NCBI GenBank assembly: GCA_035544875.1
Contig: DASZZP010000019.1
Coordinates: forward strand, 59,263-123,262
Source of the DNA: JASLEW01 sp035544875
GTDB taxonomy: Bacteria; Acidobacteriota; Thermoanaerobaculia; Multivoradales; UBA5704
Length of the DNA: 64,000 nucleotides
Direction of reading: 5' to 3'
The position numbers were made by a program, and so were the translations under genes. The number at the start of each line of letters is the position of its first letter. The first letter of the stretch is position 1. The notes beneath the pieces are model-generated. The model made no database searches. It worked only from the letters and a program-made list of their open reading frames with translations, and was not told the origin of the DNA. Below, piece by piece: positions 16,900 through 25,162 of this stretch.

Positions 16900-17642
16900 T
16901 GCTCGATCGCCGCGGTCAGCCTGGGCAGAGCCTCGCCGGCCGGCAGCGCCAGCCGCAGCTGCGCCAGCCGCGAGAAGGGAGTGGGCTCGGGATTGACTTC
17001 GATCAGGCAGGCGCCGGCTCGGTGCGCCTCCTCGATCAGTCCGGCCGCCGGGTAGACGGTGGCCGAGGTACCGACCGAGACCAGCAGGTCGCAGCCTGCC
17101 GCGGCGGCGAAGGCATGGTTCAGCGCCTCCTCGGGCAGCAGCTCGCCAAACCAGACTACGGCGGGGCGGAAGAGGCCGCCGCACGAACAGCGCGGCGGCT
17201 CGGCCGGGGAGGAGGCGATCGCTTCGGCCATGTCGCGGAGCTGGCCACAGGAGGCGCAACGAGCCTGGGCCAGCGAGCCGTGCAGCTCGACGACCTGGCG
17301 GCTCCCTGCCCGCTGATGGAGAGTGTCGACGTTCTGGGTCACTAACAAGAAAGACGGAAACAGCGCCTCCCAGAGCACCAGCGAGCGATGCGCGGCATTG
17401 GGCGCCGCGGCGGCGGCGGTCGCGAAGCGCTGCGCATACCAGCGCCAGACCCGCACCGGATCGCGGCGGAAGGCCTGGGGGGTCGCCAGCTCCTCGGGCC
17501 GCACCGAGTCCCACAACCCGCCGCTGCCGCGAAAGGTGTCGAGGCCGCTCTCGCGCGACACGCCGGCGCCCGAAAAGACCACCGCGCTGCGCGCCGTGCG
17601 GACCCGCGCCGCGACGCCGTCAGGAAGCTCGATCTCGCTCAT
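16878..17642 (-). CDS. cobB: SIR2-family NAD-dependent protein deacylase (CobB type)
   Basis: Sirtuin that removes lysine acyl groups using NAD+. Motifs: GAGVSRESGLDTFRG (NAD loop), TQNVDTLHQRAGS, catalytic His in ELHGSL (about residue 119), and a zinc site of two Cys pairs (CASC and CSC in PPRCSCGG). RVWRWYAQR places Tyr and Arg three residues apart, as in class III sirtuins that prefer succinyl or malonyl groups, so desuccinylase activity is likely. ATG 17642 gives 254 residues, the normal CobB length. It heads the seven-gene minus-strand run and is divergent from the agmatinase gene. Confidence 0.92.
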   Translation of the reverse strand: MSEIELPDGVAARVRTARSAVVFSGAGVSRESGLDTFRGSGGLWDSVRPEELATPQAFRRDPVRVWRWYAQRFATAAAAAPNAAHRSLVLWEALFPSFLLVTQNVDTLHQRAGSRQVVELHGSLAQARCASCGQLRDMAEAIASSPAEPPRCSCGGLFRPAVVWFGELLPEEALNHAFAAAAGCDLLVSVGTSATVYPAAGLIEEAHRAGACLIEVNPEPTPFSRLAQLRLALPAGEALPRLTAAIEQCRRSTG

Positions 17643-17663
17643 CCGACCCTCTGCTTTGAGCCT

Positions 17664-17669
17664 TATAAT
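17664..17669 (+). promoter_or_regulatory. Possible -10 element for the agmatinase gene
   Basis: A perfect TATAAT lies 17 bases before ATG 17687 in the short divergent gap. A start about seven bases downstream would leave an untranslated leader of roughly 11 bases and no clear ribosome-binding site. No good -35 is visible, so this is tentative. Confidence 0.35.
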
Positions 17670-17686
17670 GTTTGGTTTCCGCTCCC

Positions 17687-18577
17687 ATGCCCACTCTGCC
17701 AAACAACTTCGGCCTGCTGGAGCAGCCTTACTGCGCCTACGAGCGCAGCCGGGTGGTGGTGCTGCCGGTGCCTTTCGAGCGCACGACCTCGTACGGCAAG
17801 GGTACCAGCCAGGGGCCGGCGGCGATCGTGCGCGCCTCACAGAACATGGAGCTCTACGACGAGGAGCTGGAGGCGGAGCCTTTCCAGCAGGGGATCGCCA
17901 CCATGGACCCCTTCCTGCCCGGCGCGTTCGAGATGGCCGAGGCGCTGGCGGAGCTGGAGGCCGAGGCGCGCGGCCACCTCGAGCGCGGCAAGTTCCTGGT
18001 CACTCTGGGCGGCGAGCACAGTCTCACCCAGGCGACGGCGCGGGCGGCGCGCGCCGTGCACGCCAGCTTGGCGGTGGTCCAGTTCGACGCGCATGCCGAT
18101 CTGCGGGAGGAATACGACGGCACCCGCTACAGCCATGCCAGCGTCATGAAGCGCATCGTCGATGACGGCTTCCCCACCCTGGCGGTCGGCGTCCGCTCGC
18201 TGTCGACCCCCGAGGCCGAGGTGATCCGCCATCGCCGCCTGCCGGTCGTCTGGGGCCGCGAGCTCGACCGGGCCGCCGATTTGTTCCCCGAGCTTCTCGC
18301 CTCCCTGCCGGAGAACGTCTACCTCACCTTCGACATCGACTACTTCGACCCCTCCCTGGTCCCCGCGACCGGCACGCCCGAGCCGGGGGGCGGGATCTGG
18401 CATCCCACCCTCGCACTGCTGCGCGCCCTCTTCAGCTCCAAGAACGTGGTCGCCATGGACCTCGTCGAGCTGGCGCCGATCGGCAACCAGCCTGCCAGCG
18501 AATTCCTGGCCGCCAAGCTGATCTACAAGTGCCTCGGCTATCTGCAAGAAGCCGACGGCGGCCTGCTGCTTCACTGA
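17687..18577 (+). CDS. speB: Agmatinase/ureohydrolase family enzyme
   Basis: Mn-dependent hydrolase of the arginase fold, most like agmatinase, which releases urea from agmatine to make putrescine. The metal ligands are all visible: GGEHS near residue 108, DAHADLREEYDG near 133 and DIDYFDPSLVPATGTPEPGG near 214. ATG 17687 is chosen; an in-frame TTG at 17672 would add five residues. The neighbours give no polyamine context, so substrate is inferred from family resemblance; guanidinobutyrase or proclavaminate-amidinohydrolase-type relatives share these motifs. It is convergent with the SDR gene. Confidence 0.9.
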   Translation: MPTLPNNFGLLEQPYCAYERSRVVVLPVPFERTTSYGKGTSQGPAAIVRASQNMELYDEELEAEPFQQGIATMDPFLPGAFEMAEALAELEAEARGHLERGKFLVTLGGEHSLTQATARAARAVHASLAVVQFDAHADLREEYDGTRYSHASVMKRIVDDGFPTLAVGVRSLSTPEAEVIRHRRLPVVWGRELDRAADLFPELLASLPENVYLTFDIDYFDPSLVPATGTPEPGGGIWHPTLALLRALFSSKNVVAMDLVELAPIGNQPASEFLAAKLIYKCLGYLQEADGGLLLH

Positions 18578-18611
18578 GCGTGACTAAGGACACTCGATCA
18601 TGGGTGCGGCG

Positions 18612-19457
18612 TCAGGCGAGGACGCTGCCGCCGTTGACACTGACCACCGCGCCGGTGATGTGGCGGGCGAGCCGCGAGGCGAGGAAGAGGACCGAGCCGG
18701 CGATGTCCTCGGGGCTGGCGATGCGGCCCAAAGGGATTGCCTCCACCACCGCTTCCTGGCGCTCGCGCAGGGCCTCGGCCGTCATGTCGGTGACCACCCA
18801 GCCCGGCGCCACGCAGTTGACGCGGACGCGCGGCGCGAGCTCCCCCGACCACGACCGGGTGGCGGCGATCAGCGCCCCCTTGCTGGCAGCGTAGGGGCTG
18901 TAATAGGGCTCGCCACGCTGGCCGGCGGTCGAGGCCACGTTGACGATCGCGCCGTCGGCCGAGCGCGCCAGCAGCGGCAGCGCCGCCGCGGCGCACAGGA
19001 ACGGCCCGACGAGGTTGACCTCCAGGGTCTCGCGCATCCTGGCGGCGTCGAAGCAGGCGAGCGGATTCTCGACCCAGATGCCGGCGTTGTTCACCAGCAC
19101 GTCGAGTCCGCCCCACGCGGCCTCCACGACGGCGAAGAGCTCGCCCACGGCACGCTCTTCGCGCAGGTCGCAGCGATGCATCAGATGGCGCGCCGGCAAT
19201 CCCCCTGATGCCGGCGCCTCTTTTCCAGGTGCCGGCGCCGTTGTCTCCAATTTCGGCCCCTGCCCCAGCTTCGGCCCCGCCCGCAGCTCGTCCAGCTCGG
19301 CGAGGAGGGACGCCGCCTTCTCCTGTTCGGCCCGATACTGCACCAGTACCGCCGCGCCGGCGCCGGCGAAGAAGCGGCAACAGGCGGCGCCAATGCCGCG
19401 GCTGCCGCCGGTGACCACGACCCGCCGCCCGGAGAGCCCCCAGTCGACGCCGCTCAA
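18612..19457 (-). CDS. Short-chain dehydrogenase/reductase, FabG-like, with an inserted loop
   Basis: Classical SDR. The nucleotide loop is TGGSRGIGAA, the NNAG motif is in DVLVNNAGIWVEN, the catalytic Ser is in VNVASTAGQRG, Tyr/Lys are in YSPYAASKGALI, and the tail ends with HITGAVVSVNGG. It resembles 3-oxoacyl-ACP or acetoacetyl-CoA reductases. The next gene upstream is a thiolase, so a role in beta-oxidation, butanoate or hydroxyalkanoate metabolism is plausible. The start is TTG, overlapping the thiolase stop (TTGA). Residues about 60-86 form a Gly/Pro/Lys-rich insert absent from normal SDRs, encoded by repeat-like DNA. About 281 residues against the usual 245-250. Confidence 0.88.
   Translation of the reverse strand: MSGVDWGLSGRRVVVTGGSRGIGAACCRFFAGAGAAVLVQYRAEQEKAASLLAELDELRAGPKLGQGPKLETTAPAPGKEAPASGGLPARHLMHRCDLREERAVGELFAVVEAAWGGLDVLVNNAGIWVENPLACFDAARMRETLEVNLVGPFLCAAAALPLLARSADGAIVNVASTAGQRGEPYYSPYAASKGALIAATRSWSGELAPRVRVNCVAPGWVVTDMTAEALRERQEAVVEAIPLGRIASPEDIAGSVLFLASRLARHITGAVVSVNGGSVLA
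19206..19280 (-). repeat. Repeat-like insertion inside the SDR gene
   Basis: This stretch has two direct copies of GCCGGCGCC (19210-19218 and 19231-19239) and two of TTCGGCCCC (19252-19260 and 19270-19278). It encodes the extra loop of about 27 residues between the second Rossmann strand region and the CDL segment of the SDR. No second copy was found in the window, so it is called a repeat from internal structure and from its position in a spot where the family has no residues. Confidence 0.5.
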
Positions 19458-20641
19458 GCGACGCTCTCGACCACCATGGCGATTCCCTGGCCGCCGCCGA
19501 TGCAGGCCGAGGCGACCCCGACACCGCCGCCGCGCCGCTTGAGCTCCTTGAGCAGGGTGAGGAGCAGGCGGGTGCCGGAGGCGCCGAGCGGATGGCCGAG
19601 CGCGATGGCGCCGCCGTTGACGTTGAGCTTGTCGACATCGAGGCCGAGCTCGCGGACGACGGCCAGGATCTGGCCGGCGAACGCCTCGTTGATCTCGATC
19701 AGGTCGAGGTCGGGGAGCTGCATGCCGGCTTTCTGCAACACCGCCCGGATCGCCGGCGCCGGACCGATGCCCATCCGCGAGGGGTCGACGCCGACGACCG
19801 ACCAGGCGACCAGGCGGCCAAGCGGGGCGAGACCGCGCTCGCGAGCGCGCTCGGCGGTCGAAAGCAACATCATCGCCGCACCGTCGACGATGCCTGAAGC
19901 GTTGCCGGCGGTGACGAAGCCGTCCTTGTCGAAGGCGGTGGGCAGCGCTGCCAGGTCCTCCATGGTGCTCTGCGGCCGGAGGTGGTCGTCGCGCTCGATC
20001 CGCTTCGCCTTGCTCCCCTTGCCGATCTCGATCGGCACCACCTCCTCGGCAAGCTTGCCGCTCTCCCACGCCGCGCCGGCCCGCCGCTGGGACAGGATCG
20101 CGAACTCGTCCTGCTCGGCGCGGCTGATGCCGTAGTCGCGCGCCAGATTGTTGCTCGTCTGGGCCATGTAAAAGCCGCAGTAGGAGTCCATCAGCGAGAC
20201 CATGAGCAGGTCTTCGAGCTTTCCCTGGCCGAGCTTGAAGCCGCGGCGGGCGCCCCAGATCACGTGTGGCGCCTGGCTCATGTTCTCCATGCCGCCGACC
20301 AGGCAAGTGTTGGCGTCGCCCGAGAGGATGATCTGCGCGCCCGAGATGACCGACTGGATGCCCGAGCCACAGAGACGATTGACGGTGAGCGCCGGCACCT
20401 CTTTCGGCACCCCGGCCTTGAGCGCCACGTGGCGGGCGCCGTAGATGGCGTCCGAGGAAGTCTGCAGCGCGTTGCCGACGACGGCGTGATCGACGTCGCT
20501 CGGCGCGACGCCGCTGCGCTCGAACAGCGCACGGCTGGCGTGGGCGGCGAGGTCGATGGCCGAGACCTCGGCCAGGGCACCGTTGTAATCGGTCATCGGG
20601 GTCCGCACTCCGTCAACCAGGACCAGATCGCGAAGATTCAT
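19454..20641 (-). CDS. Acetyl-CoA C-acyltransferase (thiolase)
   Basis: Thiolase superfamily enzyme of 395 residues, full length. The nucleophilic Cys is in NRLCGSGIQSV (about residue 89). The second active-site block is NGGAIALGHPLGASG and the third is ASACIGGGQG, which supplies the acid/base Cys. It would condense or cleave acyl-CoA and acetyl-CoA. It is coupled downstream to the SDR by TTGA and upstream to a serine hydrolase by a one-base TGATG overlap. No acyl-CoA dehydrogenase or hydratase lies nearby, so biosynthetic versus degradative use cannot be decided. Confidence 0.94.
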   Translation of the reverse strand: MNLRDLVLVDGVRTPMTDYNGALAEVSAIDLAAHASRALFERSGVAPSDVDHAVVGNALQTSSDAIYGARHVALKAGVPKEVPALTVNRLCGSGIQSVISGAQIILSGDANTCLVGGMENMSQAPHVIWGARRGFKLGQGKLEDLLMVSLMDSYCGFYMAQTSNNLARDYGISRAEQDEFAILSQRRAGAAWESGKLAEEVVPIEIGKGSKAKRIERDDHLRPQSTMEDLAALPTAFDKDGFVTAGNASGIVDGAAMMLLSTAERARERGLAPLGRLVAWSVVGVDPSRMGIGPAPAIRAVLQKAGMQLPDLDLIEINEAFAGQILAVVRELGLDVDKLNVNGGAIALGHPLGASGTRLLLTLLKELKRRGGGVGVASACIGGGQGIAMVVESVA

Positions 20642-21771
20642 CAGCGGGTCGCCTCCTTGGCGCGAGAAAGCTGAGGTGCGGCGAGGCGCTCGACGGCTGC
20701 TTCATGGAAGCGCCTGCGCCAGCGGTTCAAATCGCTCGCCGGGTCGATGCGGTGCGCGAGCAGGGTGAAGACGCGCCGCCGATCCGGGTCGATCCACAAG
20801 TTGCCGCCGGCGAAGCCCGTATGGCCAAAGGCGCGCGGCGACAGCGCCGGCCCACCGCCGCCGCGGCAGCGCCGGCGCCACCAACCGAGCGCGAACGGGC
20901 TGCCGCCGGCGAGCGCCGCGGCGACGGCCTGCCTGTGCAACAGCCGCCGAGGCCGCAGCCATTCCGCCCCCAGCCGCCAGAGGTCGTGCGCCGGCCCAAA
21001 CAGGCCGGTGAAACCGAAGAGCGCGCCAGCGCCCCCGGCCAGGCCGGCCAGGAAGCGGCCGTTGCCGTCCTGCGGCAGGCCGATCGGCGGCGGCGGCAGG
21101 CTCGCAACCGAGAGCCCCTGGGCAGCCGCCCGCTCCGCCTCGCGGCCGGTCCCCATGCGCGAGCGCGCCACCTGGGGCAGGTCGCCCGGCGACGCCAGGG
21201 CCGAAAGACCGAGCGGCGCCAGAACGCGAGCCGCCACCAGCTCCCCGAGCGAGCGCCCCAAGACGCGCTCGGCCGCCATGCCCCAAAGCAGATAGTCCAG
21301 GTCGCTGTAGGTCCCGGGGCGGGCGCCGAGCAACGACCCCGAAAGCAGCAGCTCGCAGATGCCGGCCAATGTTTGGCCAGCCGCCGGCCGGCCGCGGCGA
21401 GTGCCCACGGCGGGGTCGTAGAGCGGCGTCCAGCTACCCAAGCCCGAGCGGTGGCGCAGCAGATCCTCGAGCGGCCGCCCCGCCAGCCGCGGATGGGCGC
21501 CGGCAAAGACCTCGCCGATCGGCAGCCGCAGCGCCAGGCTCCGGTCGCGGTCCAGGATCAGGGCGAGCGAGGCGATGAACGGCTTGGTCAGGGAGGCGAA
21601 GTCGAACCAGCTGCCGGGCTCCGCCCGCACCCCCTCGCGCGCCCAGCCGGCCGCCCACTCGCCCTCGACTTCCTCGGCGTTCCCCACCAGGGCAACCGCC
21701 GCCGAGGCCACGCCGGTCTCGATCAGCTCGGCCAGCAGCCGCTCGATCGATGCCCGGCGGGGCGAACGCAT
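20641..21771 (-). CDS. Beta-lactamase-related serine hydrolase
   Basis: Class C beta-lactamase/esterase EstB-like fold. The nucleophile motif is SLTK in FDFASLTKPFIASLALI (about residues 59-62). The Tyr motif is in GTYSDLDYLLWGMAAERV, and a His-Thr-Gly block, FGHTGFAGG, stands in for KTG. There is no signal peptide, so it is probably cytoplasmic. Such proteins include esterases, D-aminopeptidases and unknowns; the partner genes (thiolase, SDR) do not fix the substrate. ATG 21771 has no strong ribosome-binding site. It is the first gene of a three-gene minus-strand operon. Confidence 0.85.
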   Translation of the reverse strand: MRSPRRASIERLLAELIETGVASAAVALVGNAEEVEGEWAAGWAREGVRAEPGSWFDFASLTKPFIASLALILDRDRSLALRLPIGEVFAGAHPRLAGRPLEDLLRHRSGLGSWTPLYDPAVGTRRGRPAAGQTLAGICELLLSGSLLGARPGTYSDLDYLLWGMAAERVLGRSLGELVAARVLAPLGLSALASPGDLPQVARSRMGTGREAERAAAQGLSVASLPPPPIGLPQDGNGRFLAGLAGGAGALFGFTGLFGPAHDLWRLGAEWLRPRRLLHRQAVAAALAGGSPFALGWWRRRCRGGGGPALSPRAFGHTGFAGGNLWIDPDRRRVFTLLAHRIDPASDLNRWRRRFHEAAVERLAAPQLSRAKEATR

Positions 21772-21918
21772 GCGCGATCCTAACAGCCTCCCAGCCCGGC
21801 CGGCAAAGACCTGGGCCTCACGAACTTATCGCCAGCCTTCACGTAGTCAGTGCCAGGGCGAGAGCCCCTTTCCCTGCCCAGGCGTCGACGCCGCGGTGTC
21901 CACGCGAGGAGCGTGCCC

Positions 21919-22863
21919 ATGCTGAGCCTTCGTGAGCTGGTCAAGATCTACCCCGGGTCGGTGACGGCGCTCGGCGGCATCGACCTCGACGTGCCGCCCG
22001 GGATGTTCGGGCTGCTGGGGCCGAACGGGGCGGGCAAGACGACTTTGATACGGGTGCTCGCCGGCCTGCTCGAGCCGACCTCGGGCAGCGTGCGCCTCGA
22101 CGGCGAGGACGTGCTCGCCGATCCCAGCCGCATGCGGCGGCGGCTCGGCTACCTGCCGCAGGAGTTCGGCTTCTACCCCCACCTGACGGGCGAGAAAATG
22201 CTGATCTACCTGCTCCGCCTGAAGGGGGTGGAGGCGCCCGGCGGCCTCGAGCGGCTGGCGGCGGAGCTGCTCGAGCGGGTCAACCTGAGCGAGGCGGCGC
22301 GGCGCAAGGTGAAGAGCTACTCGGGCGGCATGCGGCAGCGGCTCGGCATCGCGCAGGCGATCGCCGGCGATCCGCGGGTGGTGATCGTCGACGAGCCGAC
22401 GGCGGGGCTCGATCCGGAGGAGCGCATGCGCTTCTACCGGCTGCTGACCGAGCTCGCGGCCGACCGCATCGTGCTGCTGTCCACCCATATCGTCGAGGAC
22501 GTGGCGGTGCTCTGCCCGCGCTTCGCCATCATCCGCAAGGGCCGGCTGGTGGCGCAGACCTCGCCTTCGGCGGCGCGGCAGGCGATCGCGGGGCACATCT
22601 TCGAGGGGCGGGTGGCGAGCGGCGAGCTCGCGGCGCTGCGGCGCGAGCGGCAGGTGATCCAGGCGGTGCTGGTCGAGGGCGAGAACCGGGTCCGCATCCA
22701 CGTGCGCGCCGGCGACGCGGCGCCGGCGGGTTTCCGGCCGGTGCCGGAGACGCTCGAGGATGCCTACCTGCTGCGCATGCAGAACGGAGCGGCGGGGCCG
22801 GACACGGCGCCGCCGGCCAGCGCGGAACCGGGCGCGGCCGCGGGCCGCGGCGGGGCGGCATGA
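21919..22863 (+). CDS. ABC transporter ATP-binding protein
   Basis: ATPase subunit of an ABC-2-type exporter, about 314 residues. Walker A is GPNGAGKTT (about residues 34-42), the Q-loop is in YLPQEFGFYPHLTG, the signature is YSGGMRQRLGIAQAI, Walker B is VVIVDEPTAGLDPEE and the switch His is in LLSTHIVED. ATG 21919 follows GAGGAG (21906-21911) at good spacing. The C-terminal 80 residues are family-variable. It overlaps the permease by ATGA, so the two form one transporter. The partner's relation to M1-peptidase fusions suggests a role in exporting or processing peptides, but the cargo is unknown. Confidence 0.93.
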   Translation: MLSLRELVKIYPGSVTALGGIDLDVPPGMFGLLGPNGAGKTTLIRVLAGLLEPTSGSVRLDGEDVLADPSRMRRRLGYLPQEFGFYPHLTGEKMLIYLLRLKGVEAPGGLERLAAELLERVNLSEAARRKVKSYSGGMRQRLGIAQAIAGDPRVVIVDEPTAGLDPEERMRFYRLLTELAADRIVLLSTHIVEDVAVLCPRFAIIRKGRLVAQTSPSAARQAIAGHIFEGRVASGELAALRRERQVIQAVLVEGENRVRIHVRAGDAAPAGFRPVPETLEDAYLLRMQNGAAGPDTAPPASAEPGAAAGRGGAA

Positions 22864-25037
22864 GCCTGCGGCGCTTCTGGCTGGTCGCCTCGCTCGACGC
22901 GCGGGAGGCGGCGCAGCGCCCGCTTTTCTGGCTGTGGGCGGCGCTGATGGGGTTCAACGCCTGGCTGATGTCGCGCGGCAACTGGATCTACCGCTCGGTC
23001 GACACCTCGCTGGGGAGCCCGCGGGCGTTCGTCAACTCCGAGTTCCAGATCGCTTTCGTCGAGGGGCTGCTCGGCTTCCTGCTGGTATCGTTCTTCGTCG
23101 CCGTGGCAGCCGGCATGCCGCTCATCCGCGACACTGAGCGCAGGGTGGGCGAGATCCTGGGCGCCACGCCGCTCACCCCGGGCGAGTACGTATGGGGCAA
23201 GTTCGCCGCCGCCCTGGGCGCCTGCCTGGCGGTGATGGCGGCGTTCCTCGCCACCTACCTGCTCTTCGTGCACGGCCTGCCAGATGCGGCGAACCCGGCG
23301 AGCTATGGCCCGGCAAGCGCCGTTGCCTACCTGAGGCCGCTGCTGCTGCTGCTGCTGCCCGGGCTGCTGTTCACCGCCGGCGCGGCGTTCTTCATCGGGC
23401 AGGCGACGGGTAAGCCGATCCTCGTGTTCCTGCTGCCGGTCGTGCTGCTGCCGTTCCTGCAGAACTTCGTCTGGCGCTGGTTCCCGCCCGACCTCGGCCC
23501 GGGCGCCGGAGCGGCGCTGCGCCTGCTCGATCCTTCCGGCTTCCGCTGGTTGAAGGAGACCTGGCTGCGGGTGGACCGCGGCATCGCCTTCTACAACACG
23601 CGGCCGATCGTCTACGACGCGCCATTCCTCGCCAGCCGCATCGGATGGCTGCTCTGCGGCCTGCTGCTCGTCGAGCTGGCGCGGCGGCGTTTCGCCCGCC
23701 GCTCTCCGGCCGGCGCGCGCGGCGGAGGGTTCCGCAGGTGGCGCGGGTGGAGTGCGAGGGCGGGCGCGGCGGCGGCTGGCGGTGCCGCGACGGAGTTGAC
23801 GGCGGGCGCGGCGGTGGCTGGCGGCGCGGCGGCGCTCTCGACCCTGGCGATGCGCGGGCGCGTCCCGGGCCGGCTCGCCGGCGCCTGGACGGTGGCCCGT
23901 TTCGAGCTCGCCGAGCTCATCTCCCAACCCGGCCTCTACATCTTCCTGCCCGCCATCGTGCTCTTCCTGGTCATCGCCTTCAACGCCGACGGCGGACCGT
24001 TCGGGGGAGCGGTGCTGCTCACGCCCGGCACGGCGGCGGTGCGCGGCATGCTGGTGCTGACCCCCTGGCTCTGCCTGCTGCTGCTCTTCTACACCGTGGA
24101 GTCGCTGCAGCGCGAGCGCAGCACCGGGCTCGCGCCCATCTTCTACTCGACGCCGGTAGCGACCTCGTCGCTGCTCGCCGGCAAGGCGTTGGCCAACATG
24201 GCGGTGGCGGGCATCACCCTCGCCGCGAGCTTCATCACCGCGGGCTGGGTGATGTCTTCGCAGGGCCGGGTGCCGGTCACCCTGTGGCCTTTCGTGCTCG
24301 TCTGGGGGCTGCTCTTCGTGCCCACGCTCCTTGCTTGGACGGCGTTCGTCACCGCCGCCTACGTCGCGACCGGCAGCCGCTACGTCACCTACGGCATCGG
24401 CTTGACGGCGCTCGTCGCGACGCTCGCGGCCTTCTTGCACGGCGACATGAACTGGGCCGGCAACTGGCCGCTGATCGACGCTCTGCGCTGGAGCGACATG
24501 GGGACCTTCGAGCTCGACCGCCAGGCGCTCTGGCTCAACCGTCTGGAAGTGCTGGCGCTGCTGCCCCTGCTCGCCTATGTCGCGGGGCGCTGGTTTCGGC
24601 GCCGCGAGAGCGACCGCCTGGCGGGCGGCGGGCGGCGCCCGGGCGAGCGGCGGCGCACGGCGCTGCGCCTCTGCGTCCTCACCGCGCTCCCTCTCGCCCT
24701 CGCCCTCGCCCTCCTCGGCGCCGTCGAATCGGGGTTCCAGGGGTCGGTGGTGGCGAAGCGGCACAAGGACTACTGGCGGCAGAACCTGGCGACCTGGAGC
24801 GAGGCGCCGATGCCCTTCATCACCCACGTCGAGCTCGACCTCGACCTCGAGCCCGCCGCGCGCAGCTTCCGCGTCGCCGGCAGCTACGATCTGGTCAATC
24901 GCAAGCCGGCCGCAATTCCCTGGTTCGCGGTCACCGGCGGCCTCGCCTGGCGGGACCTCGCCTGGACCCTCGACGGCAAGGCCTACCGCCCCGAGGAGCG
25001 CGAGGAGCGCACCGGCCTCTTCGTCTTCCCGCGGTAG
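22860..25037 (+). CDS. ABC-2 permease of the permease/M1-peptidase fusion type, C-terminally truncated
   Basis: 725 residues with two six-helix-like blocks of hydrophobic segments (about 25-280 and 345-600), separated by an Ala/Gly-rich linker. The phrases VGEILGATPLTPGEYVWGKF and RERSTGLAPIFYSTPV mark the two matching permease halves. After the last membrane helix (about 620-640) comes the opening of an M1-aminopeptidase N-terminal domain (VELDLDLEPAARSFRVAGSYDLVNRK). It stops at TAG 25035-25037 after only about 70 residues. Family members normally run to 1,100-1,200 residues with a zinc peptidase domain. No continuation of that domain is visible in other frames to 25.1 kb, so the 3' part seems deleted. 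Confidence 0.82.
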   Translation: MSLRRFWLVASLDAREAAQRPLFWLWAALMGFNAWLMSRGNWIYRSVDTSLGSPRAFVNSEFQIAFVEGLLGFLLVSFFVAVAAGMPLIRDTERRVGEILGATPLTPGEYVWGKFAAALGACLAVMAAFLATYLLFVHGLPDAANPASYGPASAVAYLRPLLLLLLPGLLFTAGAAFFIGQATGKPILVFLLPVVLLPFLQNFVWRWFPPDLGPGAGAALRLLDPSGFRWLKETWLRVDRGIAFYNTRPIVYDAPFLASRIGWLLCGLLLVELARRRFARRSPAGARGGGFRRWRGWSARAGAAAAGGAATELTAGAAVAGGAAALSTLAMRGRVPGRLAGAWTVARFELAELISQPGLYIFLPAIVLFLVIAFNADGGPFGGAVLLTPGTAAVRGMLVLTPWLCLLLLFYTVESLQRERSTGLAPIFYSTPVATSSLLAGKALANMAVAGITLAASFITAGWVMSSQGRVPVTLWPFVLVWGLLFVPTLLAWTAFVTAAYVATGSRYVTYGIGLTALVATLAAFLHGDMNWAGNWPLIDALRWSDMGTFELDRQALWLNRLEVLALLPLLAYVAGRWFRRRESDRLAGGGRRPGERRRTALRLCVLTALPLALALALLGAVESGFQGSVVAKRHKDYWRQNLATWSEAPMPFITHVELDLDLEPAARSFRVAGSYDLVNRKPAAIPWFAVTGGLAWRDLAWTLDGKAYRPEEREERTGLFVFPR

Positions 25038-25113
25038 GTGACCTGCAAGGCGCCGGCGCGCCAGGGGGGCCAGGAATCCTCCCACGGGCTTGAATGCCGT
25101 GGATGTGACTTCG

Positions 25114-25143
25114 TTGACTCGCACTGGCCCGCTTGGCTACCCT
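25114..25143 (+). promoter_or_regulatory. Putative sigma70-type promoter for the TlpA-like gene
   Basis: TTGACT (25114-25119) and TACCCT (25138-25143) are separated by 18 bases, and the start codon follows about 20 bases later behind a GGAGG site. The position just after the truncated permease gene fits an independent transcription start. Confidence 0.5.
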
Positions 25144-25162
25144 GACGAGCGGAGGCACAATA

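Noticed and set aside
17664..17676. TTG 17672 as start of agmatinase
   Set aside because: It would lie only two bases after a perfect TATAAT and adds five unconserved residues; ATG 17687 fits the family better.
22764..25124. Long minus-strand open frame of 786 codons opposite the ABC permease gene
   Set aside because: Arg/Gln/Glu-rich product with no domain, antiparallel to a clear membrane protein; a side effect of high GC content.
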